Program-made: the position numbers and the translations under genes
Shown: one piece after another, positions 34,755 to 44,579 of the stretch
Numbering within the stretch: position 1 is the stretch's first letter
Layout: every line of letters begins with the position of its first letter
Assembly: GCA_029379215.1 (NCBI GenBank)
Contig: JAQYWO010000033.1
Coordinates: 1-46,825 of the forward strand
Reading direction: 5' to 3'
DNA: 46,825 bases
Source: Rhizonema sp. PD37
Lineage (GTDB): Bacteria; Cyanobacteriota; Cyanobacteriia; Cyanobacteriales; Nostocaceae
The notes under the pieces: model-generated
The model's input: the letters and a program-made list of their open reading frames with translations, nothing else
The model's database searches: none
What the model was told of the DNA's origin: nothing

Positions 34755-35425
34755 AACATCTTCATTATTACTGATAGCAGCTACCAAGGCAGAAAGAGCT
34801 GCGATCACCCTTATCCCCAACATATTTCTAGAAGTAATTGAAACCAATAGAATCACTTCTCAGACGATTGCTCAAAATCTTAATGAAGACCTATCGGAGT
34901 GGACTATCAAGCTTTACCAAGATTTCAGAAATATAGTACAAAAAAACTATCGTGATGGTAAGTGCAGCAAAAAAGTATGTGGGGACATTGCTATACTGGC
35001 TTACCGCGTGATTTGTTTCCTAGATACACGTTGAAGGTCAGCAAGAATTTTAGGGCATAGTAGGGGGGAACTGTTAAGAGGGGATAAGTTGATTGATATG
35101 CTTACCCCACAGTCATACAACAGTGATTTCAGGGTCATTACTATGCATTGTGTAGAATTTTAAAGCAACTATTGGGACTTAAACAAAAATTAAGCCCATG
35201 ATCTGATGACGTGCATTTGGCGAGTTAGGTATTTGGAGCGTCCACTTGATAGCAGTATGATGGTTATGTATACAACAAAAATACTATCAGTATACTCTAT
35301 CAAATGGCAGATTTTTCAGGTGATTGCTATTGACAAGACAGATATTGTCTCCGTAGACTAGACTCCATTATTATTAATAACTCTTCTCATTTAATTGAGA
35401 GTGACTTCCTAGGGTGTGAGAAATC
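34755..35425. other. Intergenic region upstream of TonB receptor gene
   Basis: A 671-base gap between divergent genes. A 103-codon open frame (34723-35034, plus) overlaps the GNAT start and has no recognisable product, so it is not called. Near the receptor gene an imperfect palindrome (ACTCTTCTCATTTAATTGAG, about 35381-35400) lies within 30 bases of the start and could be a regulator site. No RNA gene seen. Confidence 0.4.
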
Positions 35426-38140
35426 ATGAGAATTCAGCGGTTATCGTCAAGTCTTTGTCTATGGTTGGTGATCAGTTCTCTGCCTTTGTTGATGGCAAAA
35501 CCAGGAAAGGCACAACTCAAGCAGAATCAACAGATTACAGCAATCTCGAATGGGGAACGAGTCTCAAGAACTGCTAGCACGACAATAAATCAAAGAATTA
35601 AGCAACTCAGCGAGATAGAACGCCCACTCACCAAAGCCAGTGGATTACTCTCCCAATCTTCAACCCCAACTAACCCCCCCTCGCCACCCGTATTACAGGG
35701 ATCGGTTGTGCAAGTGACGCACGTGTTGGCAAAAGCTACCACTAAAGGTGTGGAGGTGATTTTAGAAACATCCAAGGGACAACAATTACAACTAAAGAAT
35801 CGTAGCGTAGGGAATAATTTTATTGTTGAGATTCCCAATGCTCAATTGCGTATGCCGTCGGGTGAGGCATTTAGATTCATCTCTCAGAAACCAATTGCGG
35901 GGATTAGCCAGATAACTGTAGTCAATCAGGATGCCAAGACTATTCGGGTGACGGTTCAAGGTACTTCGGCTGCACCAAAGGTGGAGTTGTATGACAGTCC
36001 TTCTGAGGGTTTGATTTTCGCCGTGAACAGTGCAGCTGTCGCCACCCAACAGGGGCGTCAACCCCAAACGTCACCAAGACCGCAATCAAGTCAGCAGCAG
36101 AACCAGACACAACCAAGTAAACCATTGGCTAGTGGTGATGACGCAATTGAGTTAGTCGTCAGAGGTGAGCAAGATAATTATCGCGTCACAGATGGATCAA
36201 CTGCTACCAGAACTGACACTCCTCTACGTGACATTCCCCAATCGATTCAGGTCATACCTCATGAGGTATTGCGAGATCAACAAGCGACCAGCATTCAAGA
36301 TGTCCTCAGAAACGTGAGTGGAGCGTCTCTTGCAAGTCTTCCCGTCTTTCAAGTAAATAATGTTGCTATTCGGGGTTTCGCCTCTAGTAATTATCTCAGA
36401 GATGGTTTGTTAGATGCCAACGGCGGTATTTCAGCTGATCTGGCTAATATTGAGCGAGTTGAAGTTCTTAAAGGTCCCGCTTCAGTACTGTTTGGTCTGG
36501 GTTCTCCAGGTGCCACAATCAACCTGATTACAAAAAAACCCCTTAGAGATCCTTTCTATCAGGTTGATGCCACAGTTGGCAACTACAGCAACTACCGTGG
36601 TGCGATAGATTTGTCTGGACCGTTAAACGACGCCAAAACAGCGTTGTATCGTCTGAATGCTGTTTACCAATATTCGGGTAGTTTTATCGATTTTCTGGAC
36701 AACAAGAATTATTCGATTGCTCCAGTGGTGAGTTTGATGATTGGCAAAAGAACAAAGTTAACTCTAGAAGCGGAATACAGGGATGCGCGTGAAGATGGAG
36801 CATACCTGGGTCTACCAGCTCAGGGCACGGTATTACCAAACCCGAATGGTAAAATCCCTATCAACCGGAACACAGGTGAGCCTAATTACTATGTTGAGTC
36901 TAAAGTTTTTAGTCTTGCTTACGATCTCGAGCATAAATTTAGCGACAATTGGTCGCTCCGCAACGCCTTTCAATTTTCGTCCAATGGTTTCACTAGTCTT
37001 CGATATGCGTCCGATGATCTTCTAGCCGATCTGCGTACCCTTGATCGCAATTATTTTACTGAATACTCAACTCAGTATAGTTACAATCTGACAACCAATC
37101 TGATTGGCAAGTTCTCAACTGGTTCTGTTCAACATCAATTACTTTTTGGAGTTGATCTCACTCGAAATGACAATCCAATATACAGAAGTAATAACGGAAC
37201 TCCGGCACTCCTTGACATCTTCAATCCTGTGTATGGTCTGCCGCCACGGGTTCCTCTAAATCAGATAAATAGGTTTTCTTCCCTGACCGATTCCCTTGGT
37301 GTCTACATTCAAGATCAAGTCAATATTGGCGAGAGTTTAAAGTTACTGCTTGGTGGGCGGTTTGATCTTTTTACACAGACGAATGGAAATTTGGGTGACC
37401 ATACTTCAGACTCTCAAGGAGGAGATGCGTTCAGTCCTCGTGTTGGCATTGTCTACCAGCCGAGCAAGACCATTTCGCTTTATGGCAGTTATAGTCGCTC
37501 ATTCACTCCGAACAGTGGCAGAGCTGCTGATAACAGCCTGTTTGACCCAGAGCGCGGCAGACAATACGAAGTTGGTGTGAAAGCAGATTTGAGTCAAAGT
37601 CTCTCTGCTACCCTCGCTTATTACGATATCGTACGCGACAACGTTTTGACGACTGATCCAAACAATCCACAGTATTCGATTCAGACAGGTGAGCAGCGCA
37701 GTCGAGGTATTGAACTGAATATTGCTGGGCAAATTTTGCCGGGATGGAACATTTATGCAGGCTATGCTTACACCGATGCCCGCATCACCAGAGACAACAC
37801 CTATCGCCCTGGAAATCGGCTGTATATTACACCAGAGAATGGCGTCAACCTGTGGACAACCTATGAATTTCAAAGGGGCAACTTGAAAGGCTTCGGAGTT
37901 GGATTGGGATTGTTCTACGTCGGAGAGCGAGAGGGAGATTTACAGAATGATTTCCAACTGCCTGATTATTTCCGAACGGATGCGGCTCTATACTACAAGC
38001 GTGGACGGTTGCGGGCACAGCTTAATTTCCGAAATCTGTTTAATATCAATTATTTTGAAACGACTCAGGGTGATAGTCTATCGAAAGTGATTCCTGGTAG
38101 TCCGTTTACTGTCCAAGGAACGGTCTCGTGGCAGTTTTGA
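35426..38140 (+). CDS. TonB-dependent siderophore receptor with AMIN domain
   Basis: A 904-residue outer-membrane receptor that imports a ferric siderophore using TonB energy. It has a signal peptide (about residues 1-29), an AMIN domain (about 90-200, VVQVTHVLAKATTKGVEVIL), a Pro/Gln/Ser-rich linker (about 208-232), a TonB-box-like IELVVRGEQD, the plug (about 255-370, with DIPQSIQVIPHEVLRDQ, VERVEVLKGPASVLFG and GATINLITKKP), and a 22-strand barrel ending in FTVQGTVSWQF with the terminal Phe required for insertion. The AMIN plus linker extension is a cyanobacterial feature, probably binding peptidoglycan. It converges with the AraC regulator gene. The substrate is not identifiable; a hydroxamate type is possible. 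Confidence 0.93.
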   Translation: MRIQRLSSSLCLWLVISSLPLLMAKPGKAQLKQNQQITAISNGERVSRTASTTINQRIKQLSEIERPLTKASGLLSQSSTPTNPPSPPVLQGSVVQVTHVLAKATTKGVEVILETSKGQQLQLKNRSVGNNFIVEIPNAQLRMPSGEAFRFISQKPIAGISQITVVNQDAKTIRVTVQGTSAAPKVELYDSPSEGLIFAVNSAAVATQQGRQPQTSPRPQSSQQQNQTQPSKPLASGDDAIELVVRGEQDNYRVTDGSTATRTDTPLRDIPQSIQVIPHEVLRDQQATSIQDVLRNVSGASLASLPVFQVNNVAIRGFASSNYLRDGLLDANGGISADLANIERVEVLKGPASVLFGLGSPGATINLITKKPLRDPFYQVDATVGNYSNYRGAIDLSGPLNDAKTALYRLNAVYQYSGSFIDFLDNKNYSIAPVVSLMIGKRTKLTLEAEYRDAREDGAYLGLPAQGTVLPNPNGKIPINRNTGEPNYYVESKVFSLAYDLEHKFSDNWSLRNAFQFSSNGFTSLRYASDDLLADLRTLDRNYFTEYSTQYSYNLTTNLIGKFSTGSVQHQLLFGVDLTRNDNPIYRSNNGTPALLDIFNPVYGLPPRVPLNQINRFSSLTDSLGVYIQDQVNIGESLKLLLGGRFDLFTQTNGNLGDHTSDSQGGDAFSPRVGIVYQPSKTISLYGSYSRSFTPNSGRAADNSLFDPERGRQYEVGVKADLSQSLSATLAYYDIVRDNVLTTDPNNPQYSIQTGEQRSRGIELNIAGQILPGWNIYAGYAYTDARITRDNTYRPGNRLYITPENGVNLWTTYEFQRGNLKGFGVGLGLFYVGEREGDLQNDFQLPDYFRTDAALYYKRGRLRAQLNFRNLFNINYFETTQGDSLSKVIPGSPFTVQGTVSWQF

Positions 38141-38162
38141 GTTTTGAGTTTTGACTATCCAG

Positions 38163-38197
38163 TTTTAGCAGAGTGCCCAAATAGATCTCTGCTAAAA
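38163..38197. terminator. Bidirectional hairpin between convergent genes
   Basis: A perfect 11-bp stem, TTTTAGCAGAG (38163-38173) with CTCTGCTAAAA (38187-38197), loop 13 bases. It has A/T-rich ends on both sides and lies in the 129-base gap between the TonB receptor and AraC genes. It is well placed to terminate both. Confidence 0.65.
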
Positions 38198-38269
38198 TTA
38201 ATCTGGTAAATTTGTCCGTACCTACGCTCACACTTCTTGTAGAGATATGGGGCATATGATTGGTTTAAG

Positions 38270-38908
38270 CTAAAACCCGTTACGGTATTGCCTTGGTGTT
38301 GTCTGTGTCAGCTTGCGAAATAACTTGGTGAAGTGACTTTGATTCTTACATCCAATAACTAAGGCAATATCAATTATTGGTAACTTGGTTGTCCGCAGTA
38401 GCTGCTTAGCACGTTCTACCCGACACTGCAAAACGTACTGGTAGGGGGTGAATCCTGTTGACTGCTTGAACAGCTGTACGAAGTAGTACATGCTTATCCC
38501 AACAGCATCGGCGATCGCCTCAAGTGACACATCTTCAGTTAAGTTATCATTGATATAGTCGATCACCAGCCGCAATTTATGTTCTGACAATCCATCAGTG
38601 TAGAGATAAATTTTTGGTTCTTTGGCTGAATATTTCTTAAGTAGTTGAACAGCTATTACATTAGCTAAAGACTCATTATAAAAACGACCTCCAGGGTTTC
38701 CTGCGAGAAATTCTGCTTCCAGTGCCAAGTCAAGATGCTGAATTTGTGGGTCCAATATACCGTTGCAGCGCACTAGCTCAGCATGATTGCCATCATGCAA
38801 CGTTGCAGCACATTTTTCGACTATACTAGGCTTGAAACTCAGTACAAGCATTTCAACATATCGATCCCAACGACCTTGAAACCTGAATCCTGAGGGCGCT
38901 AGGCTCAT
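38270..38908 (-). CDS. AraC-family regulator, N-terminally short
   Basis: A 212-residue AraC/XylS-type regulator. The C-terminal DNA-binding domain is complete (about 110-212): KLRLVIDYINDNLTEDVSLE, AIADAVGISMYYFVQLFKQSTG, then the second helix-turn-helix IIDIALVIGCKNQSHFTKLFRKLT and PRQYR. The N-terminal sensing part is only about 100 residues, and full-length relatives have about 80 more. The frame continues upstream in protein-like sequence (FLDKGQLHQICKLPGS) to a TAG near 38976, so the gene has probably lost its 5' end. The start at 38908 is the first ATG. It converges with the TonB receptor, as is common for iron-uptake regulators of the PchR type. Regulation of that receptor is inferred. 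Confidence 0.8.
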   Translation of the reverse strand: MSLAPSGFRFQGRWDRYVEMLVLSFKPSIVEKCAATLHDGNHAELVRCNGILDPQIQHLDLALEAEFLAGNPGGRFYNESLANVIAVQLLKKYSAKEPKIYLYTDGLSEHKLRLVIDYINDNLTEDVSLEAIADAVGISMYYFVQLFKQSTGFTPYQYVLQCRVERAKQLLRTTKLPIIDIALVIGCKNQSHFTKLFRKLTQTTPRQYRNGF

Positions 38909-39514
38909 ACTGCCAGGAAGCTTGCAGATTTGGTGTAGCTGTCCCTTATCTAAGAATTCAAATATATGCCACTAACTCAACTGTATTGTGAGAATATGTT
39001 CCTGAACATAACTCTGATAATATTATGGATTTTAGATTGGGAATCGCCGCCTGCATCTAGGTTTTACAAAGCCATCTGTTGCATTCTTTTTTTTTAATAG
39101 CAATTTTCAGATAAATCGACTACATTTGTATGAGTTTCATCGTTACCGCCTTCAGCGGAAGGCAGAAGGCATAAATCATGTTTTGTAGTGAAGCCTTCTG
39201 GCTGGAGCCAATCGGGTTTAAAGCCCCGCCGTTTACGGCGTCTGCAATTAAAGGAGGTCGGAATCCTCCTCTAATTCCTTCAGCATAGCTGCCTCCTGCC
39301 CTCTGCCTTTCTTCAAGAGTTCCACCTGGCGGGATGAAACAGGTGATCAAAACTTTGGGTCGCTTGACAGAACACCGCTATCTGCTCCCCAAAAGTCTTG
39401 ATGATAACGATCCTAAGAAGCTGGCGGCGTTTGCCAACAATTACTGAGGTGTAGAAGCCAAATTTTCGTTTGCACAAACGACTCTTTCGCGATAAACATC
39501 AACTCACACCATAC
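38909..39514. other. Repeat-rich intergenic region
   Basis: A 606-base gap. It holds hairpins GCCTTC-AGCG-GAAGGC (about 39149-39165), GCCGT-TT-ACGGC (39227-39240) and AGGAGG..CCTCCT (39253-39272), typical intergenic repeat material, and a short open frame at 39334-39447 annotated separately. The remnant 5' part of the AraC gene occupies the first 70 bases. Confidence 0.5.
39334..39447 (+). pseudogene. Possible gene fragment (37 codons)
   Basis: An ATG-started frame in the repeat-rich gap reads MKQVIKTLGRLTEHRYLLPK and ends AAFANNY before TGA. It is polar, has plausible codon usage and looks like the end of a real protein rather than random sequence. I do not recognise it. No Shine-Dalgarno other than a nearby GGCGGG. 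It is probably the tail of a deleted gene. Confidence 0.25.
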
Positions 39515-40519
39515 TCAAACAAAAACCTTTGCTTGCCTGGATTTAATATAGACAAGCTCTTCCTCCTTGATGTTAAGCTGATTGTACCGATCTCGGCTCA
39601 AATAAGCATTCACCGTCTCCCCAGACTGAAGAACCAATTCAACCCGGATTTCCCAACCCAAGTTCACAATGCGAGAAACCTTGGCAGGTGCAGCATCATC
39701 ATCAGAATTGGTCTGAATCACAACGTCATGGGGGCGCAAAAAGACCCGATCGCTTGTCTGAGTAGCTACACCAAGGTCTGGTAAAATGCCAGCATTACGA
39801 GGAAGAACATTCACCGGACCAACAAAGCTCATAACGAATGGCGTTGCAGGTTGATCGTAAATCTCAGCTGGGGTACCAACTTGCTCCACCCGACCTTTAT
39901 TCATCACCACAATTCGATCTGAAACTTCCATTGCTTCCTCTTGATCGTGAGTCACAAACACAGTTGTTACATGCACGGTGTCATGCAGTTGTCGCAACCA
40001 CGTTCTTAATTCCTTGCGGACTTTGGCATCTAATGCGCCAAAGGGTTCATCTAAAAGTAAGATTCTCGGTTCAACTGCTAGTGATCTTGCCAGTGCCACC
40101 CGTTGGCGTTGCCCTCCTGAGAGTTGGGAGGGGTAGCGATCGCCAAACCCCTGCAATTGCACTAAGGATAATAGTTCCTCCACTCGGTGTTTCGTCTTGC
40201 TTTTGGGAAACTTACGGATTTCCAATGGAAAGGCGATGTTCTGCCGCACTGTTAGATGCTTAAACAGCGCGTAGTGCTGAAACACAAAGCCAAGCTGGCG
40301 TTTTTGCACCGACTTGTGAGTCGCATTTTCACCATCCAGCCAGATTTCACCTGAATCTGGCTCCTCTAATCCCGCAATCATTCGCAGCAATGTTGATTTT
40401 CCTGACCCAGACGGACCTAACAGCGCCACCAAAGAGCCAGTTTTCACTTCTAAACTTACAGAGTCAACAGCATGGAAAGAGCCATAAAATTTGGATACGT
40501 TCTCAACTGTAATGCCCAT
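39515..40519 (-). CDS. cysA: Sulfate/thiosulfate ABC transporter ATPase CysA
   Basis: A 334-residue ATPase subunit. Walker A is GPSGSGKST (about residues 35-43), Q-loop QHYALF, signature [16 protein letters not shown], Walker [13 protein letters not shown], switch His [13 protein letters not shown]. The C-terminal regulatory region (about 235-334) is TOBE-like ([28 protein letters not shown]). Together with CysT and CysW it powers sulfate import at the inner membrane. The start ATG at 40519 has AGAGGA 6 bases upstream. It is the last gene of the locus, 63 bases after the NIL gene. Confidence 0.94.
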   Translation of the reverse strand: MGITVENVSKFYGSFHAVDSVSLEVKTGSLVALLGPSGSGKSTLLRMIAGLEEPDSGEIWLDGENATHKSVQKRQLGFVFQHYALFKHLTVRQNIAFPLEIRKFPKSKTKHRVEELLSLVQLQGFGDRYPSQLSGGQRQRVALARSLAVEPRILLLDEPFGALDAKVRKELRTWLRQLHDTVHVTTVFVTHDQEEAMEVSDRIVVMNKGRVEQVGTPAEIYDQPATPFVMSFVGPVNVLPRNAGILPDLGVATQTSDRVFLRPHDVVIQTNSDDDAAPAKVSRIVNLGWEIRVELVLQSGETVNAYLSRDRYNQLNIKEEELVYIKSRQAKVFV

Positions 40520-40582
40520 AGTAATCCTCTTATAGAAATTTCTAATTGCTAATTGTCAATAGTTACAATCAGCCATTACCTA

Positions 40583-40849
40583 TTACCAAATATCTGTTTC
40601 GCTCTCATCCCAAATTTCCAAATCCAAGTCATTGAGGTAAATCAGTGCATTGTCAATTTGTGGTGACGTTCCTTGTAAATCTAAGTCAAACCAACCATCT
40701 CCAATGGCATCAGACCCCAGAATAGCAGCAGAAATGTTTACCGTGAGACTATAGTCAGACACTAGACGAGAAATAACAGGTTCCTGGTGATATTCCTTAG
40801 GAATTCTTAAACGAATTCGTTTATTAGTGAGTGTGTTGTCATTCGTCAT
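40583..40849 (-). CDS. NIL-domain protein in sulfate operon
   Basis: An 88-residue protein with the NIL fold (RIRLRIPKEYHQEPVISRLV, then DYSLTVNISAAILGSDAIGDGWFDLDLQG). NIL domains are found at the C-terminus of methionine-transport ATPases (MetN), where they bind the transported ligand and inhibit import. Here it is free-standing between cysW (17 bases upstream) and cysA (63 bases downstream). By analogy it could sense a sulfur compound and modulate the CysA ATPase. That is inference from the fold and the position. An acidic tail (WDESETDIW) ends the protein. Confidence 0.85.
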   Translation of the reverse strand: MTNDNTLTNKRIRLRIPKEYHQEPVISRLVSDYSLTVNISAAILGSDAIGDGWFDLDLQGTSPQIDNALIYLNDLDLEIWDESETDIW

Positions 40850-40866
40850 TGCTTGATAGTGCTATT

Positions 40867-41748
40867 TCAACTTTTTTTACCAGTTTTCCGTTCCAAAATC
40901 TCCTTCAACACCAAAGTCACGACTGCTAGTAGCGCTAACAGTACAGCAGCAGAGTAGGCGGCTTCCGTCTCATATTGTTTGTAAGCTTCCTCTACAAATA
41001 AAGGTAAGCTCTGAGTCTTATTGGCAATGTTTCCGGAAACTACGGAAACCGCACCGAATTCACCCATTGCTCTAGCATTAGTTAAAATTAAGCCGTAGAG
41101 TAAGCCCCAACGGATATTTGGTAGCGTGACGCGCCAAAATATCTGCCAATCGCTTGCACCCAAGACTTTAGCCGCCTCTTCTTGATCACTACCGACCTCT
41201 TCTAAAACAGGAATGACTTCACGAGCAACAAAGGGCATACTAACGAACGCTGAAGCTAGCACCATGCCTGGAAAGGCAAAGACAATTTTGAGATCTTGTG
41301 ATTCTAAAAAACCACCAAACCACCCCTGTCGCCCGTAGAGTAGTATAATCATTAACCCTGCCACCACTGGCGAGATCGAAAAGGGCAGGTCAATAATGCT
41401 GAGAATGAGAGTGCGACCGGGGAATTTATGACGAGCGATCGCCCAAGCTGCACACAAACCAAACACTGTATTTACAGGCACAGTAATCAAAGCCAGTAAC
41501 AGCGTTAGCCGAGCGGCATTGAGAAAGTCGGACCGCAAAAGGTTAGATAGAAATGGACCAACTCCTTTTTGAAAAGCTTGGAAAAAAACGTTAATGGCAG
41601 GAATATATAGCACTAAAACTAAATAAGCGACTGCTAACGCGATCACAAATACGGTTACCCAATTCCTTGGCTTGTTTAGTTGAGGCTCAGTTTGTGCTGT
41701 GCTTGTATGCAGGCGAGGTGGTACAAAAGAGCCATCATTTTGTGTCAT
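40867..41748 (-). CDS. cysW: Sulfate ABC transporter permease CysW
   Basis: A 293-residue inner-membrane permease with about six membrane segments. The ABC-permease EAA loop, contacting the ATPase, is [34 protein letters not shown] and [13 protein letters not shown] are also characteristic. The N-terminal 30 residues are cytoplasmic and variable. The start overlaps the end of cysT by 14 bases (41735-41748), so the two are translationally coupled. It pairs with CysT to form the channel. Confidence 0.94.
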   Translation of the reverse strand: MTQNDGSFVPPRLHTSTAQTEPQLNKPRNWVTVFVIALAVAYLVLVLYIPAINVFFQAFQKGVGPFLSNLLRSDFLNAARLTLLLALITVPVNTVFGLCAAWAIARHKFPGRTLILSIIDLPFSISPVVAGLMIILLYGRQGWFGGFLESQDLKIVFAFPGMVLASAFVSMPFVAREVIPVLEEVGSDQEEAAKVLGASDWQIFWRVTLPNIRWGLLYGLILTNARAMGEFGAVSVVSGNIANKTQSLPLFVEEAYKQYETEAAYSAAVLLALLAVVTLVLKEILERKTGKKS

Positions 41749-42619
41749 ATCTTCGTCCCCAAGCTTGTAAGAAATTAATAGCCAGCAGCATCAGCAACGA
41801 AATCAGCAGTAGTACTAAGCCAATGACAGTTGCACCAGCATAGTCATACTGCTCTAACCGCTGGAAAATTAGCACAGGTGCAATTAAATCTTTGAACGGA
41901 GTATTAGAAGAGATAATTACGGTCGATCCATACTCCCCAACTGCACGCGAGAACCCCAAAGCAACACCAGTCAAAATCGTGGGAAATAGTGGTGGTAAAA
42001 TTACCTTCCAAAAAGTTTGCCATTGTGATGCACCCATACACCAAGCGGCTTCTTCAATTTCCTTTTCCATTTCCTGAAGCACGGGTTGCACTGTCCGCAC
42101 GACAAAAGGCAGTGAGATAAAAATCATTGCCACTGTTACCCCCAGACGAGTGAAAGATACCTTAATGCCCAGTGGTGCTAACAGCGAACCAATCCAGCCG
42201 TTATCGCTATAAACTGTCGCCAGAGTTAAGCCTGCTACCGAAGTTGGCAGGGCAAAGGGTAAATCCACTGAGGCATCAAATAACCGTTTCAGAGGAAAGT
42301 TATAGCGAACCAAAACCCAGGCAATGAGAGTTCCAAAAACCCCATTTATGACTGCCGTCAACAATGCAGTTACAAAAGTGACATTGTATGTATCCAGTGC
42401 GAGCGGAGTAGTAGCTATTGCCCAAAACTCAGCCGGAGTTTTAGTACTCGCTTTCTGGAACATGGCTGCTATCGGAACAAACAACATTACAGTCAAATAT
42501 CCTAAAGTAATTCGCCATGTCCAAGGAAGTTGGAATAACCGACGTACAAAGGTCTTCCCACCCGGAGTTTTCTTAGGAACTAGTTTTGGAGAACGAAATG
42601 GAGGAGAGAATATAGTCAT
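41735..42619 (-). CDS. cysT: Sulfate ABC transporter permease CysT
   Basis: A 294-residue inner-membrane permease with about six membrane helices. Visible motifs are [15 protein letters not shown] and the EAA loop [22 protein letters not shown], followed by [18 protein letters not shown]. The frame extends to a TTG at 42667, but the ATG at 42619 ([17 protein letters not shown]) is preferred as a normal start; no strong Shine-Dalgarno supports either. It overlaps cysW by 14 bases and follows sbpA by about 70 bases. Confidence 0.92.
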   Translation of the reverse strand: MTIFSPPFRSPKLVPKKTPGGKTFVRRLFQLPWTWRITLGYLTVMLFVPIAAMFQKASTKTPAEFWAIATTPLALDTYNVTFVTALLTAVINGVFGTLIAWVLVRYNFPLKRLFDASVDLPFALPTSVAGLTLATVYSDNGWIGSLLAPLGIKVSFTRLGVTVAMIFISLPFVVRTVQPVLQEMEKEIEEAAWCMGASQWQTFWKVILPPLFPTILTGVALGFSRAVGEYGSTVIISSNTPFKDLIAPVLIFQRLEQYDYAGATVIGLVLLLISLLMLLAINFLQAWGRRYDTK

Positions 42620-42690
42620 AGGGGAGTAGGGAGAATGGCTAAGGTTAGACAGAAGAACGATTGGCAATTAGCACTTAACAGCTAAAAAAT

Positions 42691-43848
42691 TTACTTTTTG
42701 TTGTTTTTTACTTGAATTTTGTCGAAAAGACTGCCGTCTGCAAAGAACTTCTTATCGACCGCATCCCAACCACCGTAGTCAGCAACTGTACCCAGATTTT
42801 TGACCTTGGGGTATTTGTCTGCTACTTCCTTCGTCTGTGCTACAGTCTCATCTACAGGTCGGAATCCGATTTTGGCAAACTCCTGTTGTGCTTCTGGACT
42901 AAACAAGTACTTGACAAAACCTTCTGCCACTTCGCGGGTACCGTGTTTATCAACGTTTTTGTCCACGACAGCGATCGGATTGTCGATAGAGATGTTCACA
43001 TCTGGCACGACATAATTCAGCTTCTCGCCCTTCTTTTGTGCTAAGAGAATTTCATTTTCGTAGTTGATTAGCGCATCTCCCTGACCCTGTTTGATAAATG
43101 TGTCCGAGGCTTCGCGAGCATCCTTAGTTAGAATGGGCACATTCTTGTAAACCTTGGTAACAAAGTCAGTCGCTTTAGTATCGTCTCCTCCAGTTTTGAT
43201 CACTGAATTCCAAAGCGCCAGGAAATTCCAGCGAGCAATGCCTGAAGTTTTAGGATCGGCAGTAATCAGTTTTACACCGTCCTTCGTTAAATCTGACCAT
43301 GTTTTAATCGCTTTAGGATTGCCTGAGCGAGTGACTAATGCGGCAACAGTTTTGGAGACAATGCCATTGTTGGGGACTTTTTTCTCCCATCCAGGCTGAA
43401 TCAATCCAGCCTTTTCAATCTTGTGTGTGTCGCCAGCTAGCGATAAATGGACAACATCTGCTTCCAAACCATCAATGACAGCACGAGTTTGAGAACCAGA
43501 ACCCCCATAGCTTTGCTTGAAGGTTACGTTTTGGTTATGCTCTTTTTTCCAGTTGTCTACGAATTTAGGAATGATGGCTTCGTGAGCGGCTTTGGTGACA
43601 GCAAAGGAAACGAGGGTTAGTTCAATATCCTGCTTGTTAGCAGCAACAGGACTAGCGCTAGGATTAGCAGCAGAACTATCATTGGAATTACTCGTATTTC
43701 CACCAGAACAGGCAGCGATCGCCACGCTCAAGGTTATTCCCACAAAAAACAGTGAGAGAAAGCCTTTTAGCGAATTTAGCTTCAAGCCGTTAGTAATTTT
43801 TTCGGTGAGTCGTCCTACTTGTTTTAAAACACTGTGCCACAATTTCAT
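42691..43848 (-). CDS. sbpA: Sulfate-binding lipoprotein
   Basis: A 385-residue periplasmic sulfate-binding protein with a long N-terminal segment and lipobox VAIAAC (Cys about 47), followed by an Asn/Ser-rich linker. The mature part shows IELTLVSFAVTKAAHEAIIP, QSYGGSGSQTRAVIDGLEAD, TSGIARWNFLALW and VDKHGTREVAEGFVKYLF, all typical of the Sbp/CysP family. The first gene of the minus-strand sulfate locus, with AGAGAA before the ATG. The paralogue at 44580 is divergent. As a lipoprotein it should be tethered to the inner membrane. Confidence 0.93.
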   Translation of the reverse strand: MKLWHSVLKQVGRLTEKITNGLKLNSLKGFLSLFFVGITLSVAIAACSGGNTSNSNDSSAANPSASPVAANKQDIELTLVSFAVTKAAHEAIIPKFVDNWKKEHNQNVTFKQSYGGSGSQTRAVIDGLEADVVHLSLAGDTHKIEKAGLIQPGWEKKVPNNGIVSKTVAALVTRSGNPKAIKTWSDLTKDGVKLITADPKTSGIARWNFLALWNSVIKTGGDDTKATDFVTKVYKNVPILTKDAREASDTFIKQGQGDALINYENEILLAQKKGEKLNYVVPDVNISIDNPIAVVDKNVDKHGTREVAEGFVKYLFSPEAQQEFAKIGFRPVDETVAQTKEVADKYPKVKNLGTVADYGGWDAVDKKFFADGSLFDKIQVKNNKK

Positions 43849-44579
43849 ACTGTTCTCTTTTTTTGCATTTACGGTTCCTCTCTAGAAATGCCGTATTGTG
43901 AAGTGATGGTATAATACATTAACAAGCGCTAATAATTCAAGAGAAAATCTGCGATTACTAGATAGGAAAAGTGAAGATTTCCTCACATTTTTGGCTATAT
44001 GACTTATGCATCGTATATATGTACTAAAAACAATTTGGGTGTTTCTGCCCTTTTTCGTCATTTCAAGTATTCAGGGCAGCAAATATGCGAGCAAATGAAG
44101 ACTGCCAAAAACCATCTGAAACAACCAAAAATCGTGCTGCATATTATGGTTATTTTGTACAGTGCATAACTACTAGGATCAAAAAATCTCTTTACACCAG
44201 TTTTCAGTTATTTAGACCACAATGAATGTGTTCAAAGCGCATACCCTACGGGAAGCTGAGTCAGGCGTCTATGCGTGAGATAAAAAAGACGTGTTTCATT
44301 ACCCTAATTGCTGTAAGCAGACTTGAGGCGCAAAGCGTCCTGAAAAACGAATAGTTCCCCCAAATGCATTTGCGTCCAGATTTGATTGTCAGTAAGTTAT
44401 GGGGTTGAGCGCGATCGCGTCGCCGTAAAGCAGCACTTACGAATGGCTGTGGGAGCGAGAACTTTCAAATGTATACCCAAATACTTGCTTTTTTCATCTA
44501 TTTATGAAATTGTATTTAATCAATAAACCTCTATAAACATATCGGCTTAACGTACTTTAATTATCAAGGCTTCCTAACC
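43849..44579. other. Divergent promoter region of two sulfate-binding protein genes
   Basis: A 731-base gap containing both promoters. A/T-rich stretches near 43900-44050 and 44500-44560 are the likely promoter zones, and a HIP1-like GCGATCGC sits near 44411. I cannot identify a CysR/CysB-type operator with confidence. No coding pattern or RNA gene. Confidence 0.45.

Noticed and set aside
34723..35034. 103-codon plus-strand open frame upstream of the TonB receptor
   Set aside because: It overlaps the start of the GNAT gene on the other strand, has no recognisable domain or Shine-Dalgarno, and its first part is simply the antisense of that gene.
35360..35425. Fur box upstream of the TonB receptor
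   Set aside because: The A/T-rich sequence has only weak similarity to the GATAATGATAATCATTATC consensus; the palindrome there fits no known operator well.
39120..39350. 76-codon minus-strand frame near the AraC gene
   Set aside because: It lies in hairpin repeats and its Gly/Pro-rich translation has no protein-like pattern.
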